Shown piece by piece: positions 35,546-43,926 of a stretch of DNA of 64,000 nucleotides. The position numbers were made by a program, and so were the translations under genes. The notes under the pieces were generated by a model. The model did not search any database and had not been told where the DNA came from. It saw nothing but the letters and a program-made list of their open reading frames with translations. The DNA lies in NCBI RefSeq assembly GCF_004803755.1, contig NZ_CP032311.1, positions 3,178,501 to 3,242,500 on the forward strand, written 5' to 3'. This DNA comes from Pseudomonas sp. DG56-2. Lineage in GTDB: Bacteria > Pseudomonadota > Gammaproteobacteria > Pseudomonadales > Pseudomonadaceae. Position 1 is the first letter of the stretch. Each line of letters starts with the position of its first letter.

Positions 35546-36172
35546 TTATTTGCCGTTGGTAAGGGTGTTGTAACTGGTGATCAGGTTACGGTAGTCAGGA
35601 ATGTGGTTGGAGAACAGGGTGCCAAGGCCTTCGACATCGTTGCGCCAGTCACGGTGTAGCTCGCAAGCCAGGCCGAACCAGGTCATCAATTGGGCACCGG
35701 CCTGGGACATGCGATCCCACGCCGAGTCGCGGGTCAAGGCGTTGAAGGTACCGGATGCATCGGTAACCACGAACACATCAAAGCCTTCTGCCAGTGCCGA
35801 CAGCGCCGGAAAAGCCACACACACTTCAGTGACCACGCCAGCAATGATCAGCTGCTTCTTGCCGGTAGCCTTGACTGCTTTGACGAAGTCCTCGTTGTCC
35901 CAGGCATTGATCTGGCCGGGGCGCGCAATGTACGGCGCCTCGGGGAACTGCTCCTTGAGCTCTGGCACCAGAGGACCATTAGGACCGGTTTCAAAGCTGG
36001 TAGTCAGAATAGTGGGCAGGTTGAAATACTTGGCCAGATCGCCCACGGCCAATACGTTGTTCTTGAACTTGTCAGGATCAATATCGCGCACCAGAGAAAG
36101 CAGCCCGGTCTGGTGATCCACCAGCAGCACAGCAGCGTTGTTCTTGTCCAGACGAACGTAAGGTTTGCTCAT
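35546..36172 (-). CDS. YcaC-like isochorismatase-family hydrolase, copy 2
   Basis: 208 residues. LLVDHQTGLL holds the catalytic Asp, [19 protein letters not shown] holds the Lys and nucleophilic Cys of the isochorismatase/nicotinamidase fold. The ATG at 36172 gives MSKPYVRLDKNNAA; an upstream ATG is less likely. It lies 52 bp downstream of a paralogue; they are about half identical by eye. Substrate unknown. Confidence 0.85.
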   Translation of the reverse strand: MSKPYVRLDKNNAAVLLVDHQTGLLSLVRDIDPDKFKNNVLAVGDLAKYFNLPTILTTSFETGPNGPLVPELKEQFPEAPYIARPGQINAWDNEDFVKAVKATGKKQLIIAGVVTEVCVAFPALSALAEGFDVFVVTDASGTFNALTRDSAWDRMSQAGAQLMTWFGLACELHRDWRNDVEGLGTLFSNHIPDYRNLITSYNTLTNGK

Positions 36173-36224
36173 GGTCTTACTCCTAGCGTGGTAGGCCGGC
36201 ATCTTCGACACCGGGCCTCAGGGA

Positions 36225-36911
36225 TCAGCGTTCGGAATCGAGCTGTTCGTTCTCTTTAACTACCTGTTGCGCCTTGAGGTAGCTCTCGATCAACAATTGG
36301 TAGTGCGGGAACACTGCGCTATAGGCCTCGGCCCACTGTTGCGCGTCCGGACGGTTCCAGGTGCGCTGTACTTCCGAGCAGACGGCAGCGGTGTCCATTG
36401 GCACCACACCGGCCTGCATGATGCGCGCCAGGGTGACTTCCTGGGCCATCTTCGAATAAGTGCCGCTGGCGTCGATCACGGCGAAAACCTGATAGCCGGC
36501 ATTGACCGCACTGATGCTTGGGAAGGCCATGCAGACGCTGGTGATGGTGCCGGCAATGATCAATTGCTTCTTGCCCGTGGCCTCGACCGCCTTGACGAAT
36601 TCCTCATTGTCCCAGGCGTTGATTTCACCTTTGCGAGCGACATACTTGGCGTGTGGCGCGGCTTCGTGAATTTCCGGAATCAGCGGACCGTTCGGGCCTT
36701 GTGGTACGGAAGCAGTGGTAATCACCGGAATCTTGGCCAGGCTTGCGACCTTGGCCAGGGTGATGGCGTTGGCGCGCAGCTCGGTCATCGGCATGTCCTT
36801 GACCGTCTGGAACAGACCGCTCTGGTGATCGATCAGCAGCATTGCGGCGTTATCAGGATCGATACGCGGGACCTGGCCATTGAAATTGGCAACGTTGGCA
36901 AATGTACTCAT
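36225..36911 (-). CDS. YcaC-like isochorismatase-family hydrolase, copy 1
   Basis: 228 residues with the same motifs as its neighbour: [10 protein letters not shown] (Asp), [21 protein letters not shown] and [10 protein letters not shown] (Cys). It is longer at the C-terminus, ending in a charged helix. It is transcribed with pirin (upstream) and the second hydrolase, probably under the divergent LysR regulator. Confidence 0.86.
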   Translation of the reverse strand: MSTFANVANFNGQVPRIDPDNAAMLLIDHQSGLFQTVKDMPMTELRANAITLAKVASLAKIPVITTASVPQGPNGPLIPEIHEAAPHAKYVARKGEINAWDNEEFVKAVEATGKKQLIIAGTITSVCMAFPSISAVNAGYQVFAVIDASGTYSKMAQEVTLARIMQAGVVPMDTAAVCSEVQRTWNRPDAQQWAEAYSAVFPHYQLLIESYLKAQQVVKENEQLDSER

Positions 36912-36998
36912 GACACATTCTCCTTGAGGGTTGGCTGCAGGTTGTGCCTGCAGCCAGGGTCGAAGGCCACCCGAGGGGTAGCCTTCGGGTTATTGATA

Positions 36999-37889
36999 CT
37001 AGTTGTCGTGGCGAGATCCGCTTGGGCCACTCATCTGGCCAAAACGACCGGCGCGAAAGTCTTCGAATGCCTCGGCAATCTCTGCTTCGCTGTTCATCAC
37101 GAACGGGCCATAACCCACGATGGGTTCGTTCAGTGGTTCACCGCTGAGCAGCAATACCAATGCATCGGTCTGCGCTTCGAGCAGCAACTCGTCGCCAGCA
37201 CGGTCGAACAGCACCAACTGCGCCGGACCTACCGCGCGCTCGCCATTGACCAGGACCTTGCCGCGCAGAACCACCAACGCAGTGCTGCGTCCTGCGGCAC
37301 TGGGCAAGCGGATGTGCGCGCCAGCCTTGAGCTGCATGTCCCAAACATCCATCGGGGTGAAGGTCTGCGCCGGGCCACGATGACCACGGTACTCACCGGC
37401 GATAACCCGCAGGCTGCCGCTACCGGCACCCAGGGGCACCACGGGAATGTCACGGCTCAACAGGGTCTGATAACCGGCAGGTGCCGATTTGTCCTTGGCC
37501 GGCAAGTTGACCCACAGTTGCACCATCTCCAGCGTACCGCCCTTGGCGGCGAACGCCGGGGAGTGAAACTCTTCGTGGAGGATGCCGTTGGCCGCCGTCA
37601 TCCATTGCACATCGCCAGGACCGATCAGGCCACCGGCACCCGTGGAGTCCCGGTGTTCCAGCTCGCCCTCGTAGACAATGGTCACCGTTTCGAAGCCGCG
37701 ATGCGGGTGTTGGCCGACACCGCGACGCGCCGTGGTCGGGGTGAAGTCATGGGGACCGGCATAATCGAGCAACAGGAACGGGCTGATGTGCTGGGCCAGG
37801 TTGTCGTAGGTAAACAAACTGCGTACCGGGAAGCCGTCGCCGACCCAATGCGGGTTGGGACTGCTGTAGACGCCTTGGATCTTTTTCAT
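36999..37889 (-). CDS. Pirin-family protein (long form)
   Basis: 296 residues, bicupin. The metal-binding motif is GVGQHPHRGFETVTIVYEGELEHRDSTG (two His and Glu) and NGILHEEFHS provides further ligands. Pirins of this type are iron proteins with quercetinase-like or regulatory roles. First gene of a three-gene unit with two YcaC-like hydrolases; divergent from a LysR gene, with a T-N11-A dyad between them. Confidence 0.88.
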   Translation of the reverse strand: MKKIQGVYSSPNPHWVGDGFPVRSLFTYDNLAQHISPFLLLDYAGPHDFTPTTARRGVGQHPHRGFETVTIVYEGELEHRDSTGAGGLIGPGDVQWMTAANGILHEEFHSPAFAAKGGTLEMVQLWVNLPAKDKSAPAGYQTLLSRDIPVVPLGAGSGSLRVIAGEYRGHRGPAQTFTPMDVWDMQLKAGAHIRLPSAAGRSTALVVLRGKVLVNGERAVGPAQLVLFDRAGDELLLEAQTDALVLLLSGEPLNEPIVGYGPFVMNSEAEIAEAFEDFRAGRFGQMSGPSGSRHDN

Positions 37890-37949
37890 GAGATGGTCTC
37901 CTCTCGTGTATGGCTATAACAATAGGAGCGAGACGACATTGGCGGTAGA

Positions 37950-37962
37950 TCAGTTAAACTGA
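37950..37962. promoter_or_regulatory. LysR-type T-N11-A dyad
   Basis: TCAGTTAAACTGA, a perfect 6-bp inverted repeat around one A in the T-N11-A form bound by LysR regulators. It is located 28 bp before the LysR start and 61 bp before the pirin start. Confidence 0.6.
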
Positions 37963-37989
37963 CTTCAGCGTTCCATATGGAGAACACTG

Positions 37990-38895
37990 GTGGAAGACCT
38001 CAACGACCTTTACTATTTTGCCCAGGTAGTCGATCACGGCGGCTTTGCCCCTGCTGGCCGAGCCCTGGACATGCCCAAATCCAAACTCAGCCGGCGCATT
38101 GCCGGGCTGGAAGAGCGCCTCGGCGTCCGTTTGATTCAGCGCTCGACCCGACACTTTTCAGTCACCGAGATCGGCCAGGCCTATTACCGTCATTGCGTGG
38201 CCATGCTGGTAGAAGCCGAGGGCGCCGCCGAGCTCATCGAGCGCAACCGCGCAGAACCCCAGGGCATCGTGCGCCTGAGTTGCCCAACCGCCCTGCTGAA
38301 CTTCTGGGTAGGCGAAATGTTGGCCCGCTTCATGGTGCAGTGCCCCTTGGTGCAACTGCACATTGAAAGTACCAACCGCCAGGTCGATCTGATTCAAGAA
38401 GGCATCGACATCGCCTTGCGCGTGCGCTTTCCACCACTGGAAAGCAGTGATCTGGTGATGAAGACCCTGGCCCACAGTACCCAATGCCTGGTGGCCGCGC
38501 CGACACTGCTCGAGCAGTTGCCGGCCCGGCCGGTGCCCGCAGACCTCAACGCCTTGCCAAGCCTGCACTGGGGCAGGCCGCAACGGGATTATCACTGGGA
38601 ATTGGTGGGCCCAGACGCGGTGCACGCCAGCCTGCGCTATCAGCCGCGGCTGGTCACTGACGATCTACTGGTGTTACGTCAGGCGGCAGTGGCCGGCGTG
38701 GGTGTGGTGCATGTACCGCTGGTGGTGGTGAGAGACGAACTTGCCAGCGGCAAACTGGTGAAGGTCACTCCTGACTGGGCGCCGGAATGTGGCGTGGTGC
38801 ACGCGGTATTCGCCTCGCGCCGCGGGTTGCTGCCGGGCGTGCGCAGTTTGCTGGACTTTCTCGCTACCGAGTTCGAGGCCAGCGATATTTCCTGA
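37990..38895 (+). CDS. LysR-family transcriptional regulator
   Basis: 301 residues. The N-terminal winged helix (about 1-60, YYFAQVVDHGGFAPAGRALDMPKSKLSRRIAGLEERLG) is of the PtrA/AaeR-like type that governs pirin and quinone or aromatic stress genes. A C-terminal periplasmic-binding-like domain follows. Translation appears to start at GTG 37990. It is divergent from the pirin-YcaC-YcaC unit and probably controls it. Confidence 0.88.
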   Translation: MEDLNDLYYFAQVVDHGGFAPAGRALDMPKSKLSRRIAGLEERLGVRLIQRSTRHFSVTEIGQAYYRHCVAMLVEAEGAAELIERNRAEPQGIVRLSCPTALLNFWVGEMLARFMVQCPLVQLHIESTNRQVDLIQEGIDIALRVRFPPLESSDLVMKTLAHSTQCLVAAPTLLEQLPARPVPADLNALPSLHWGRPQRDYHWELVGPDAVHASLRYQPRLVTDDLLVLRQAAVAGVGVVHVPLVVVRDELASGKLVKVTPDWAPECGVVHAVFASRRGLLPGVRSLLDFLATEFEASDIS

Positions 38896-38919
38896 CCTCA
38901 ACCAGGGCGAGCCATGCGC

Positions 38920-39795
38920 TTACTGTTGCAGCAGAAAAGCCTGGACGCGCTCACTGCCGTCTGCCGGATCTTCCTGCATGAAACAATGGCCGCCGGTTAC
39001 CTGAACTGCCGTGACATGGCGATTGTCCTGTGCCCAGCGCTGCACGGATTGAGGCACGAAGGGATAGGTATGCTCGCCATACAGCACCAGTGCTGGCGTT
39101 TGTACTTTGGTCAAGGACGCCCACATTCGCCGCGGGAACGAGCTGAAAATCTCCACCTCGCGGCTCGGCCGGCACTTGAGAACTACGCCCTCGCCACAGT
39201 CACCGATTGCATGCTCGATATACGCTTGCAGCGCCGATTCGCTCCAGCCCTTGAAAATGCCCCTACCCTCCAGCGAGGCGCGCGCGGCGGTGCGATCCGG
39301 CCAATGACTGCGCCGAGTGGCGGCCTTACGCGCCAAGGCATGGCGGCGGTGCAGGCCAACCAATGCCGCCGCCCCCATGATGCCCATCATCGAACGGCTG
39401 AACAGCACCGGGTCGAGCAACACTGCGCGTTTGAACAACTGCGGCTGTTGCGCCAGCATCAGCGCGGTCAATACTCCGCCAAAACTGTGGCCGACGGCAA
39501 AGCGCGGCACATCGGCATAGTCGCCACGTCCGGCGTCAAAAGCCTCGATGGCAAGTTCTGCAGTGCGGTTCCAACCCTGGAAGACGCCGCCATGATCACT
39601 GTCGCCATGGCCCTGGACATCGCACAACCACAAATCGAAGTGCTCGGCCAGACGTGCCAGCATGGGCTGGTAAGCCAGGCAGCAAAAACCATTACCGTGA
39701 AGAAAATGCAGCAGCGGTTTGCCGCTGGCAGGTGACCGCCAGCCGCGCAAGGTAAAGCCGGCACTTGTGTCGTGGGACCAGGGATTCAACTGCAT
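38920..39795 (-). CDS. Alpha/beta hydrolase
   Basis: 291 residues. HGNGFCCLAYQPML forms the oxyanion loop, Ser nucleophile is in VGHSFGGVLT (about 101), Asp in TPALVLYGEH region, and the terminal His is in VTGGHCFMQED. Substrate unknown. It is the third gene of a loose minus-strand run with the LysE exporter and ends 24 bp from the LysR stop. Confidence 0.82.
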   Translation of the reverse strand: MQLNPWSHDTSAGFTLRGWRSPASGKPLLHFLHGNGFCCLAYQPMLARLAEHFDLWLCDVQGHGDSDHGGVFQGWNRTAELAIEAFDAGRGDYADVPRFAVGHSFGGVLTALMLAQQPQLFKRAVLLDPVLFSRSMMGIMGAAALVGLHRRHALARKAATRRSHWPDRTAARASLEGRGIFKGWSESALQAYIEHAIGDCGEGVVLKCRPSREVEIFSSFPRRMWASLTKVQTPALVLYGEHTYPFVPQSVQRWAQDNRHVTAVQVTGGHCFMQEDPADGSERVQAFLLQQ

Positions 39796-39811
39796 GTGCC
39801 AGCGTACTCAT

Positions 39812-40432
39812 TCAAGAAAAGCTCGATTCTACAAACAGCAGCGGGTAAAGCGATATCACCAATAGCGCCGCCATCAGCAAATTGAACAGCATCAGCCAGC
39901 GCGGGTTCTGCAGTACCGTGCGCAAGGCACTGCCAAACATGACCCAGACGCACACACTCGGTAGGTTGACCAAGGCAAACAACGCAGCAATCACGATCAC
40001 ATTGGTGACGTAGCCTTGGGCCGGTGTGTAGGTAGTGATCGCTCCCACTGCCATGACCCACGCTTTAGGGTTGACCCACTGGAACGCCGCCGCCCCCCAG
40101 AAGCCCAATGGCTTGCGACTCTGCGGGTTGCTTACCGATAACGGGCCGGAAGTGGCGATTTTCCACGCCAGATAAAGCAGATAGGTCGCGCCCACGTAGC
40201 GCAGTACGGTGTAGATCGGCGGATACGCCTTGAACACCTCGCCAAGGCCGAAACCCACTGCCAACACCATGATCATGAAACCGACACTGATCCCAATGGC
40301 ATGCGGAATCGAGCGGCGCACGCCAAAGTTCACCCCCGAAGCCAATAGCATGGTGTTGTTGGGCCCAGGGGTGATCGATGAGACGAAGGCAAACAGCACG
40401 AAGGCGGTGATCAGGTCGAGTGAACTGAGCAT
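39812..40432 (-). CDS. LysE/RhtB-family amino-acid exporter
   Basis: About 206 residues with six hydrophobic segments. FVSSITPGPNNTMLLASGVNFG is the LysE-family signature and AAFQWVNPKAWVMAVGA is the second conserved block. It exports amino acids or analogues. The start at 40432 (MLSSLDLI) is chosen because the hydrophobic helix follows; ATGs at 40441 and 40468 are alternatives. Confidence 0.85.
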   Translation of the reverse strand: MLSSLDLITAFVLFAFVSSITPGPNNTMLLASGVNFGVRRSIPHAIGISVGFMIMVLAVGFGLGEVFKAYPPIYTVLRYVGATYLLYLAWKIATSGPLSVSNPQSRKPLGFWGAAAFQWVNPKAWVMAVGAITTYTPAQGYVTNVIVIAALFALVNLPSVCVWVMFGSALRTVLQNPRWLMLFNLLMAALLVISLYPLLFVESSFS

Positions 40433-40538
40433 GGCAGGCATCCAGTTTTTTATTGGCTGCACTGACACTAACGGAGTACTGATCCACGTCGACTATACAG
40501 TTGCCAAAAATAACGCCACTACACTTGGCTATACCGCC

Positions 40539-41129
40539 TCAGCCCAGCGCCTGGGCGACAAATTCCAGACGGTCCTGGCCAAAGAACATCTGTTCGTCCA
40601 CAAAGCAGGTCGGTGCGCCGAAGACACCGCGGGCAACAGCGTCATCGGTGGCTTGCTTGAGCGCTGCCTTGACCTCGGGTTCGGTTGTCCAAGCCTGGAT
40701 CTGCTCGGGATCCAAGCCTGCCTCTTGCAGTACCGCTGCCAGCACGTACGGGTCGGCGACATTGCGTTGTTGTACCCACATTGCCTGGAACAAGGCTGTC
40801 AGGTAGGCCTCGAAGCGTTCAGGTTGATAGCGTTGCACGGCAATGGTCCCGCGCATCAGCCCCAAGGTATTGATCGGAAAGCCCGGGGGAAAGGCCAGAG
40901 TCACGCCATAGCGCTTGGCAAACCGTTGAAAGTCGGCGAACACATAGCGTGCCTTGGCCGGCACCATCGCCGGCGACGCATTGCCAGTTGCTTGAAACAC
41001 CCCGCCCAGCAACATCGGCCGATACACCAATTGCGCATCGTGGCTGGCGCACAGCGCCGGCAGTTGGGTCCAGGCCAGGTAGCTGGCCGGGCTGCCCAGA
41101 TCAAAGAAAAACTCTACGCTTTTGCTCAT
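40539..41129 (-). CDS. 2-hydroxychromene-2-carboxylate isomerase / GST-kappa-like protein
   Basis: 196 residues with a DsbA-like thioredoxin fold. FFFDLGSPASYLAW carries the Ser that binds glutathione in the kappa class, and GVFGAPTCFVDEQMFFGQDRLEFV is the C-terminal family signature. By family it is a glutathione-dependent isomerase or transferase. It lies 30 bp downstream of the SDR gene and is probably co-transcribed with it under the TetR regulator. Confidence 0.87.
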   Translation of the reverse strand: MSKSVEFFFDLGSPASYLAWTQLPALCASHDAQLVYRPMLLGGVFQATGNASPAMVPAKARYVFADFQRFAKRYGVTLAFPPGFPINTLGLMRGTIAVQRYQPERFEAYLTALFQAMWVQQRNVADPYVLAAVLQEAGLDPEQIQAWTTEPEVKAALKQATDDAVARGVFGAPTCFVDEQMFFGQDRLEFVAQALG

Positions 41130-41159
41130 TGCACGGTGTCCTTATTGTTGTGGTTAGTG

Positions 41160-41891
41160 TTACCAGCGTTCCATCCAGGGCCGCAGATCCAGCTCAAATG
41201 TCCAGGCATCACGCGGCTGGGCATGCAAGAACCAATAGCTGTCGGCAATATGCGCAGGATCGAGGATGCCGTCCTGGTCCTTCAGTGCATAACGCTCCGG
41301 AAAGCTGTCGCGGATAAACGCCGTGTCGATGGCACCATCCACCACCACATGCGCGACATGAATATTACGTGGGCCAAGCTCCCGCGCCATGCTCTGGGCC
41401 AGCGCACGAATGCCATGCTTGGCAGCAGCGAACGCTGCGAACCCCGCCGCGCCCCGCAAACCGGCAGTTGCACCGGTAAACAGGATAGTCCCGCGCTCAC
41501 GGGTGACCATTCGCCGCGCCACCGCCTGGCCGGTGAGAAAGCCGGCGAAGCAAGCCATTTCCCAGATTTTGAAGTACTTTCGCGCCGTCTCGTCGAGAAT
41601 GCTACAGGGCACATTGGCGCCAATATTGAAGATAAAGGCCTCGATCGGCCCCAGGGTGCTTTCAATCTGCTCGACCAATGCCGTGACCTCCTCTTCCTTG
41701 CGCGCATCGGAAGCAAAGCCATGAGCCTGTCCGCCCTCGGCACGAATCTCATCGACCAGCGGTTGCAACTTCTCGGCGCTGCGCCGGGTGACACAGGCGA
41801 TGTAGCCTTCCCGGGCAAAACGCTTGGCAATTGCACCACCGGTAGCATCACCGGCCCCCACCACCAACACCACTTTCTTGCCCTGACTCAT
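41160..41891 (-). CDS. SDR-family protein lacking the catalytic Tyr
   Basis: 243 residues with a Rossmann fold. The NAD(P) motif is VVGAGDATGGAIAKRFA. Where classical SDRs have YxxxK, this one has FAAFAAAKHG: Phe replaces Tyr while the Lys remains, and the upstream Ser position is Thr (LFTGATAG). The family branch with this substitution has no proven reductase chemistry. It is divergent from a TetR gene with an operator-like repeat between, and followed by the GST-kappa gene. Confidence 0.85.
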   Translation of the reverse strand: MSQGKKVVLVVGAGDATGGAIAKRFAREGYIACVTRRSAEKLQPLVDEIRAEGGQAHGFASDARKEEEVTALVEQIESTLGPIEAFIFNIGANVPCSILDETARKYFKIWEMACFAGFLTGQAVARRMVTRERGTILFTGATAGLRGAAGFAAFAAAKHGIRALAQSMARELGPRNIHVAHVVVDGAIDTAFIRDSFPERYALKDQDGILDPAHIADSYWFLHAQPRDAWTFELDLRPWMERW

Positions 41892-41902
41892 TCATCGCCC
41901 CA

Positions 41903-41928
41903 TTAGTAAACGATCATTTAGTAAACGA
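41903..41928. promoter_or_regulatory. TetR operator-like repeat
   Basis: TTAGTAAACGA occurs twice (41903-41913, 41918-41928), 15 bp apart. The overlap creates the near-palindrome TAAACGATCATTTA (41907-41920, one mismatch). It lies 12 bp upstream of the SDR ATG and 54 bp before the TetR start, suiting joint repression of both genes. Confidence 0.65.
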
Positions 41929-41981
41929 ACGCTATGCTATGATTCAACCTTCGTCAAGCCAATGATTTGGAGAAGATCGGC

Positions 41982-42536
41982 GTGCGCTACTCCACCCACC
42001 ACAAAGAGCAAACCCGGCAGAGACTGCTGCAAAGCAGCGGTGCCCTGGCCAAACGCGGGGGCTTTAACGCTACCGGCGTGGCGGGCCTGATGAAGGCTAT
42101 CGGCCTGACTGGCGGGGCCTTCTACAATCATTTCCCGTCCAAGGACGATCTGTTTACCGAGGTGGTGCGCCGTGAATTGTCGCTAAGCCCCATGGCCCAG
42201 CAACCGATGAACCGTCAGCGGCTAGAGCGTTGCCTGGACCACTACCTGAGCCTGGCCCATGTGCACAATGCCGAAGGTGGCTGCGCCATCCCTGCCCTTG
42301 GCGCTGAAATCGCCCAGGCACCGCTGCCCGTGCGCGAGGAAGCCGAGCACTGGTTGCGCACCTTGCAACAAGCCTGGGCCGACACCCTGGAAGACCCGGA
42401 CCTGGCCTGGGCCCTGCTTAGCCAGTGCGTAGGGGCACTGGTGATCGCACGCATGCTGGCCAATGAATCCAGCCAACACGAAGTGCTCAACGCCTCCCGT
42501 GAGTTTCTCGCCGGGGCCCTGCATGAGAGCCGCTGA
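41982..42536 (+). CDS. TetR-family transcriptional regulator
   Basis: About 184 residues. The HTH region is ALAKRGGFNATGVAGLMKAIGLTGGAFYNHFPSKDDLF (about 15-52), and the C-terminal domain resembles the NemR-like group (EGGCAIPALGAEIAQ). A GTG at 41982 with GGAG upstream is the likely start; a TTG five codons earlier is possible. It is divergent from the SDR and GST-kappa genes. Confidence 0.86.
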   Translation: MRYSTHHKEQTRQRLLQSSGALAKRGGFNATGVAGLMKAIGLTGGAFYNHFPSKDDLFTEVVRRELSLSPMAQQPMNRQRLERCLDHYLSLAHVHNAEGGCAIPALGAEIAQAPLPVREEAEHWLRTLQQAWADTLEDPDLAWALLSQCVGALVIARMLANESSQHEVLNASREFLAGALHESR

Positions 42537-43116
42537 CCTGCTGCTTGGCCTTGCCCTGGTCGCACCGTTTCATGCGTTTGGCGCTTGCCCCGCCGGACAG
42601 TATGAAGTTTGCCTGGGCAGCTGTATTTGTTCACCTTTCGACCCTGGCCAGGCCGGAATCATGCTCGACGACCTCGGCCGCATCGCCAGCAGCACCCTGG
42701 CAGCAGCCCTGCAACAGGCTCGCGACAGCGCCGCCAGCAGCAACGTACTGCCGATCCCCCTGCATATCCGAGCTCAGCTTGAGCCTTACTATGACTTTCA
42801 GGTGCTGGACGCGGCGCGCTACAAGGTCGGTGACCAGCAAGCCCTGAACAGCGCCAACGCGCTGTTGCAGAACCCCGATGTCAATGCCGTGACCCTGATC
42901 GACATCATCATCTTTCGCAACGAAGTCGATGCCCAGGACAATGTCGCCCTCTGGGCTCACGAGTTGCATCATGTGCAGCAGTATCAACAGTGGGGCGTGA
43001 CGGAGTTTGCCAGGCGCTACTCGCGCGACTTCAATGCCGTGGAAGCACCCGCCTATGAAATCCAGGCCCAGGTCAGCAAAGACCTGCGTGAGCGCGCTTC
43101 GGGGCAGGCACGCTGA
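42523..43116 (+). CDS. Secreted HExxH metallopeptidase-like protein (DUF4157-like)
   Basis: About 197 residues. Signal peptide MRAADLLLGLALVAPFHAFG, then a mature protein with four Cys near the start (CPAGQYEVCLGSCICSP). WAHELHHVQQYQQWG supplies a HELHH zinc motif and the downstream EAPAYEIQAQ helix could give the third ligand. The layout resembles DUF4157 domains found in toxins and injection systems, but here as a small stand-alone exported protein. The ATG at 42523 overlaps the TetR stop by 14 bases. Confidence 0.7.
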   Translation: MRAADLLLGLALVAPFHAFGACPAGQYEVCLGSCICSPFDPGQAGIMLDDLGRIASSTLAAALQQARDSAASSNVLPIPLHIRAQLEPYYDFQVLDAARYKVGDQQALNSANALLQNPDVNAVTLIDIIIFRNEVDAQDNVALWAHELHHVQQYQQWGVTEFARRYSRDFNAVEAPAYEIQAQVSKDLRERASGQAR

Positions 43117-43257
43117 GCTAGGGCAAGCACACGCCCACCGGTTGAATTCAAATCCGCACCAACTCCGCGTTTCAGCAACCTACCGTCAGAACAGCCCCTC
43201 TCCACGTCCGTCGCCCTTGCAGAGAAATTTGCAAGAAGCACTTGCACGCAAAGTATT

Positions 43258-43269
43258 ATGGTATACCAT
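43258..43269. promoter_or_regulatory. GntR/FCD-type palindrome ATGGTATACCAT
   Basis: Perfect 12-bp palindrome centred on TATA, 41 bp upstream of the DUF1185 gene start. GntR/FCD regulators bind TGGTATACCA-like dyads, and the operon ends with such a regulator gene (47274), the likely binder. Confidence 0.65.
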
Positions 43270-43310
43270 CAGACAACAAGACAAAGCATCCCCTTCCACA
43301 GGAGCCACCC

Positions 43311-43901
43311 ATGAGTTTTGAAATCCGCAAAATCGTCACCTACGCCGAAGAAACCTTGATAGAAGGTGGCAAGGCTACCGACACCCCGGTGACCATGGTG
43401 GGCTTGGCCGTCGTCATGAAAAACCCATGGTTGGGCCGCGGCTTTGTCGAGGATCTCAAGCCGGAAATCCGCGCCAACTGCTCTGAGCTCGGTGCACAAA
43501 TGGTCGAACGCCTGTGCGCCGCGATTGGCGGTGCAGACAAAATCGAAGCCTATGGCAAGGCCGCCGTGGTCGGCGCCGACGGCGAAATCGAACACGCCTC
43601 CGCAGTCATCCACACCCTGCGCTTCGGCAACCACTACCGCGAAGCAGTCAACGCCAAGAGCTACCTCAGCTTCACCAACAAGCGCGGCGGCCCTGGCACT
43701 TCGATCCAGATCCCGATGATGCACAAGGATGATGAAGGCCTGCGCTCGCACTACATCACCCTGGAGATGAAAATCGAAGACGCCCCCCGCGCCGACGAAA
43801 TCGTCGTGGTTCTGGGTTGCGCCGATGGTGGCCGCCTGCATCCACGCATTGGCAACCGCTACATCGACCTGGAAGAACTGGCAGCCGAAAAGGCCCAATA
43901 A
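43311..43901 (+). CDS. AA_synth (DUF1185) family protein
   Basis: 196 residues. SFEIRKIVTYAEETLIEGG, MKNPWLGRGFVEDL, GKAAVVGADGEIEHASAVIH and GGPGTSIQIPMMHKDDEGLRSHY are characteristic of PF06684. The family is called amino-acid synthesis, but no reaction is established. AGGAG 7 bases before the ATG fixes the start. It is the first gene of a five-gene operon with hydrolase, aldehyde dehydrogenase and flavin reductase, which suggests degradation rather than synthesis. Confidence 0.85.
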   Translation: MSFEIRKIVTYAEETLIEGGKATDTPVTMVGLAVVMKNPWLGRGFVEDLKPEIRANCSELGAQMVERLCAAIGGADKIEAYGKAAVVGADGEIEHASAVIHTLRFGNHYREAVNAKSYLSFTNKRGGPGTSIQIPMMHKDDEGLRSHYITLEMKIEDAPRADEIVVVLGCADGGRLHPRIGNRYIDLEELAAEKAQ

Positions 43902-43926
43902 CAATAAGTACGCCTAGGAGCGACCG

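Noticed and set aside
43265..43310. Crc/Hfq-type A-rich motif (ACAACAAGACAAAG) before the DUF1185 gene.
   Set aside because: Only a loose match to AAnAAnAA; too weak to call without a genome-wide score.
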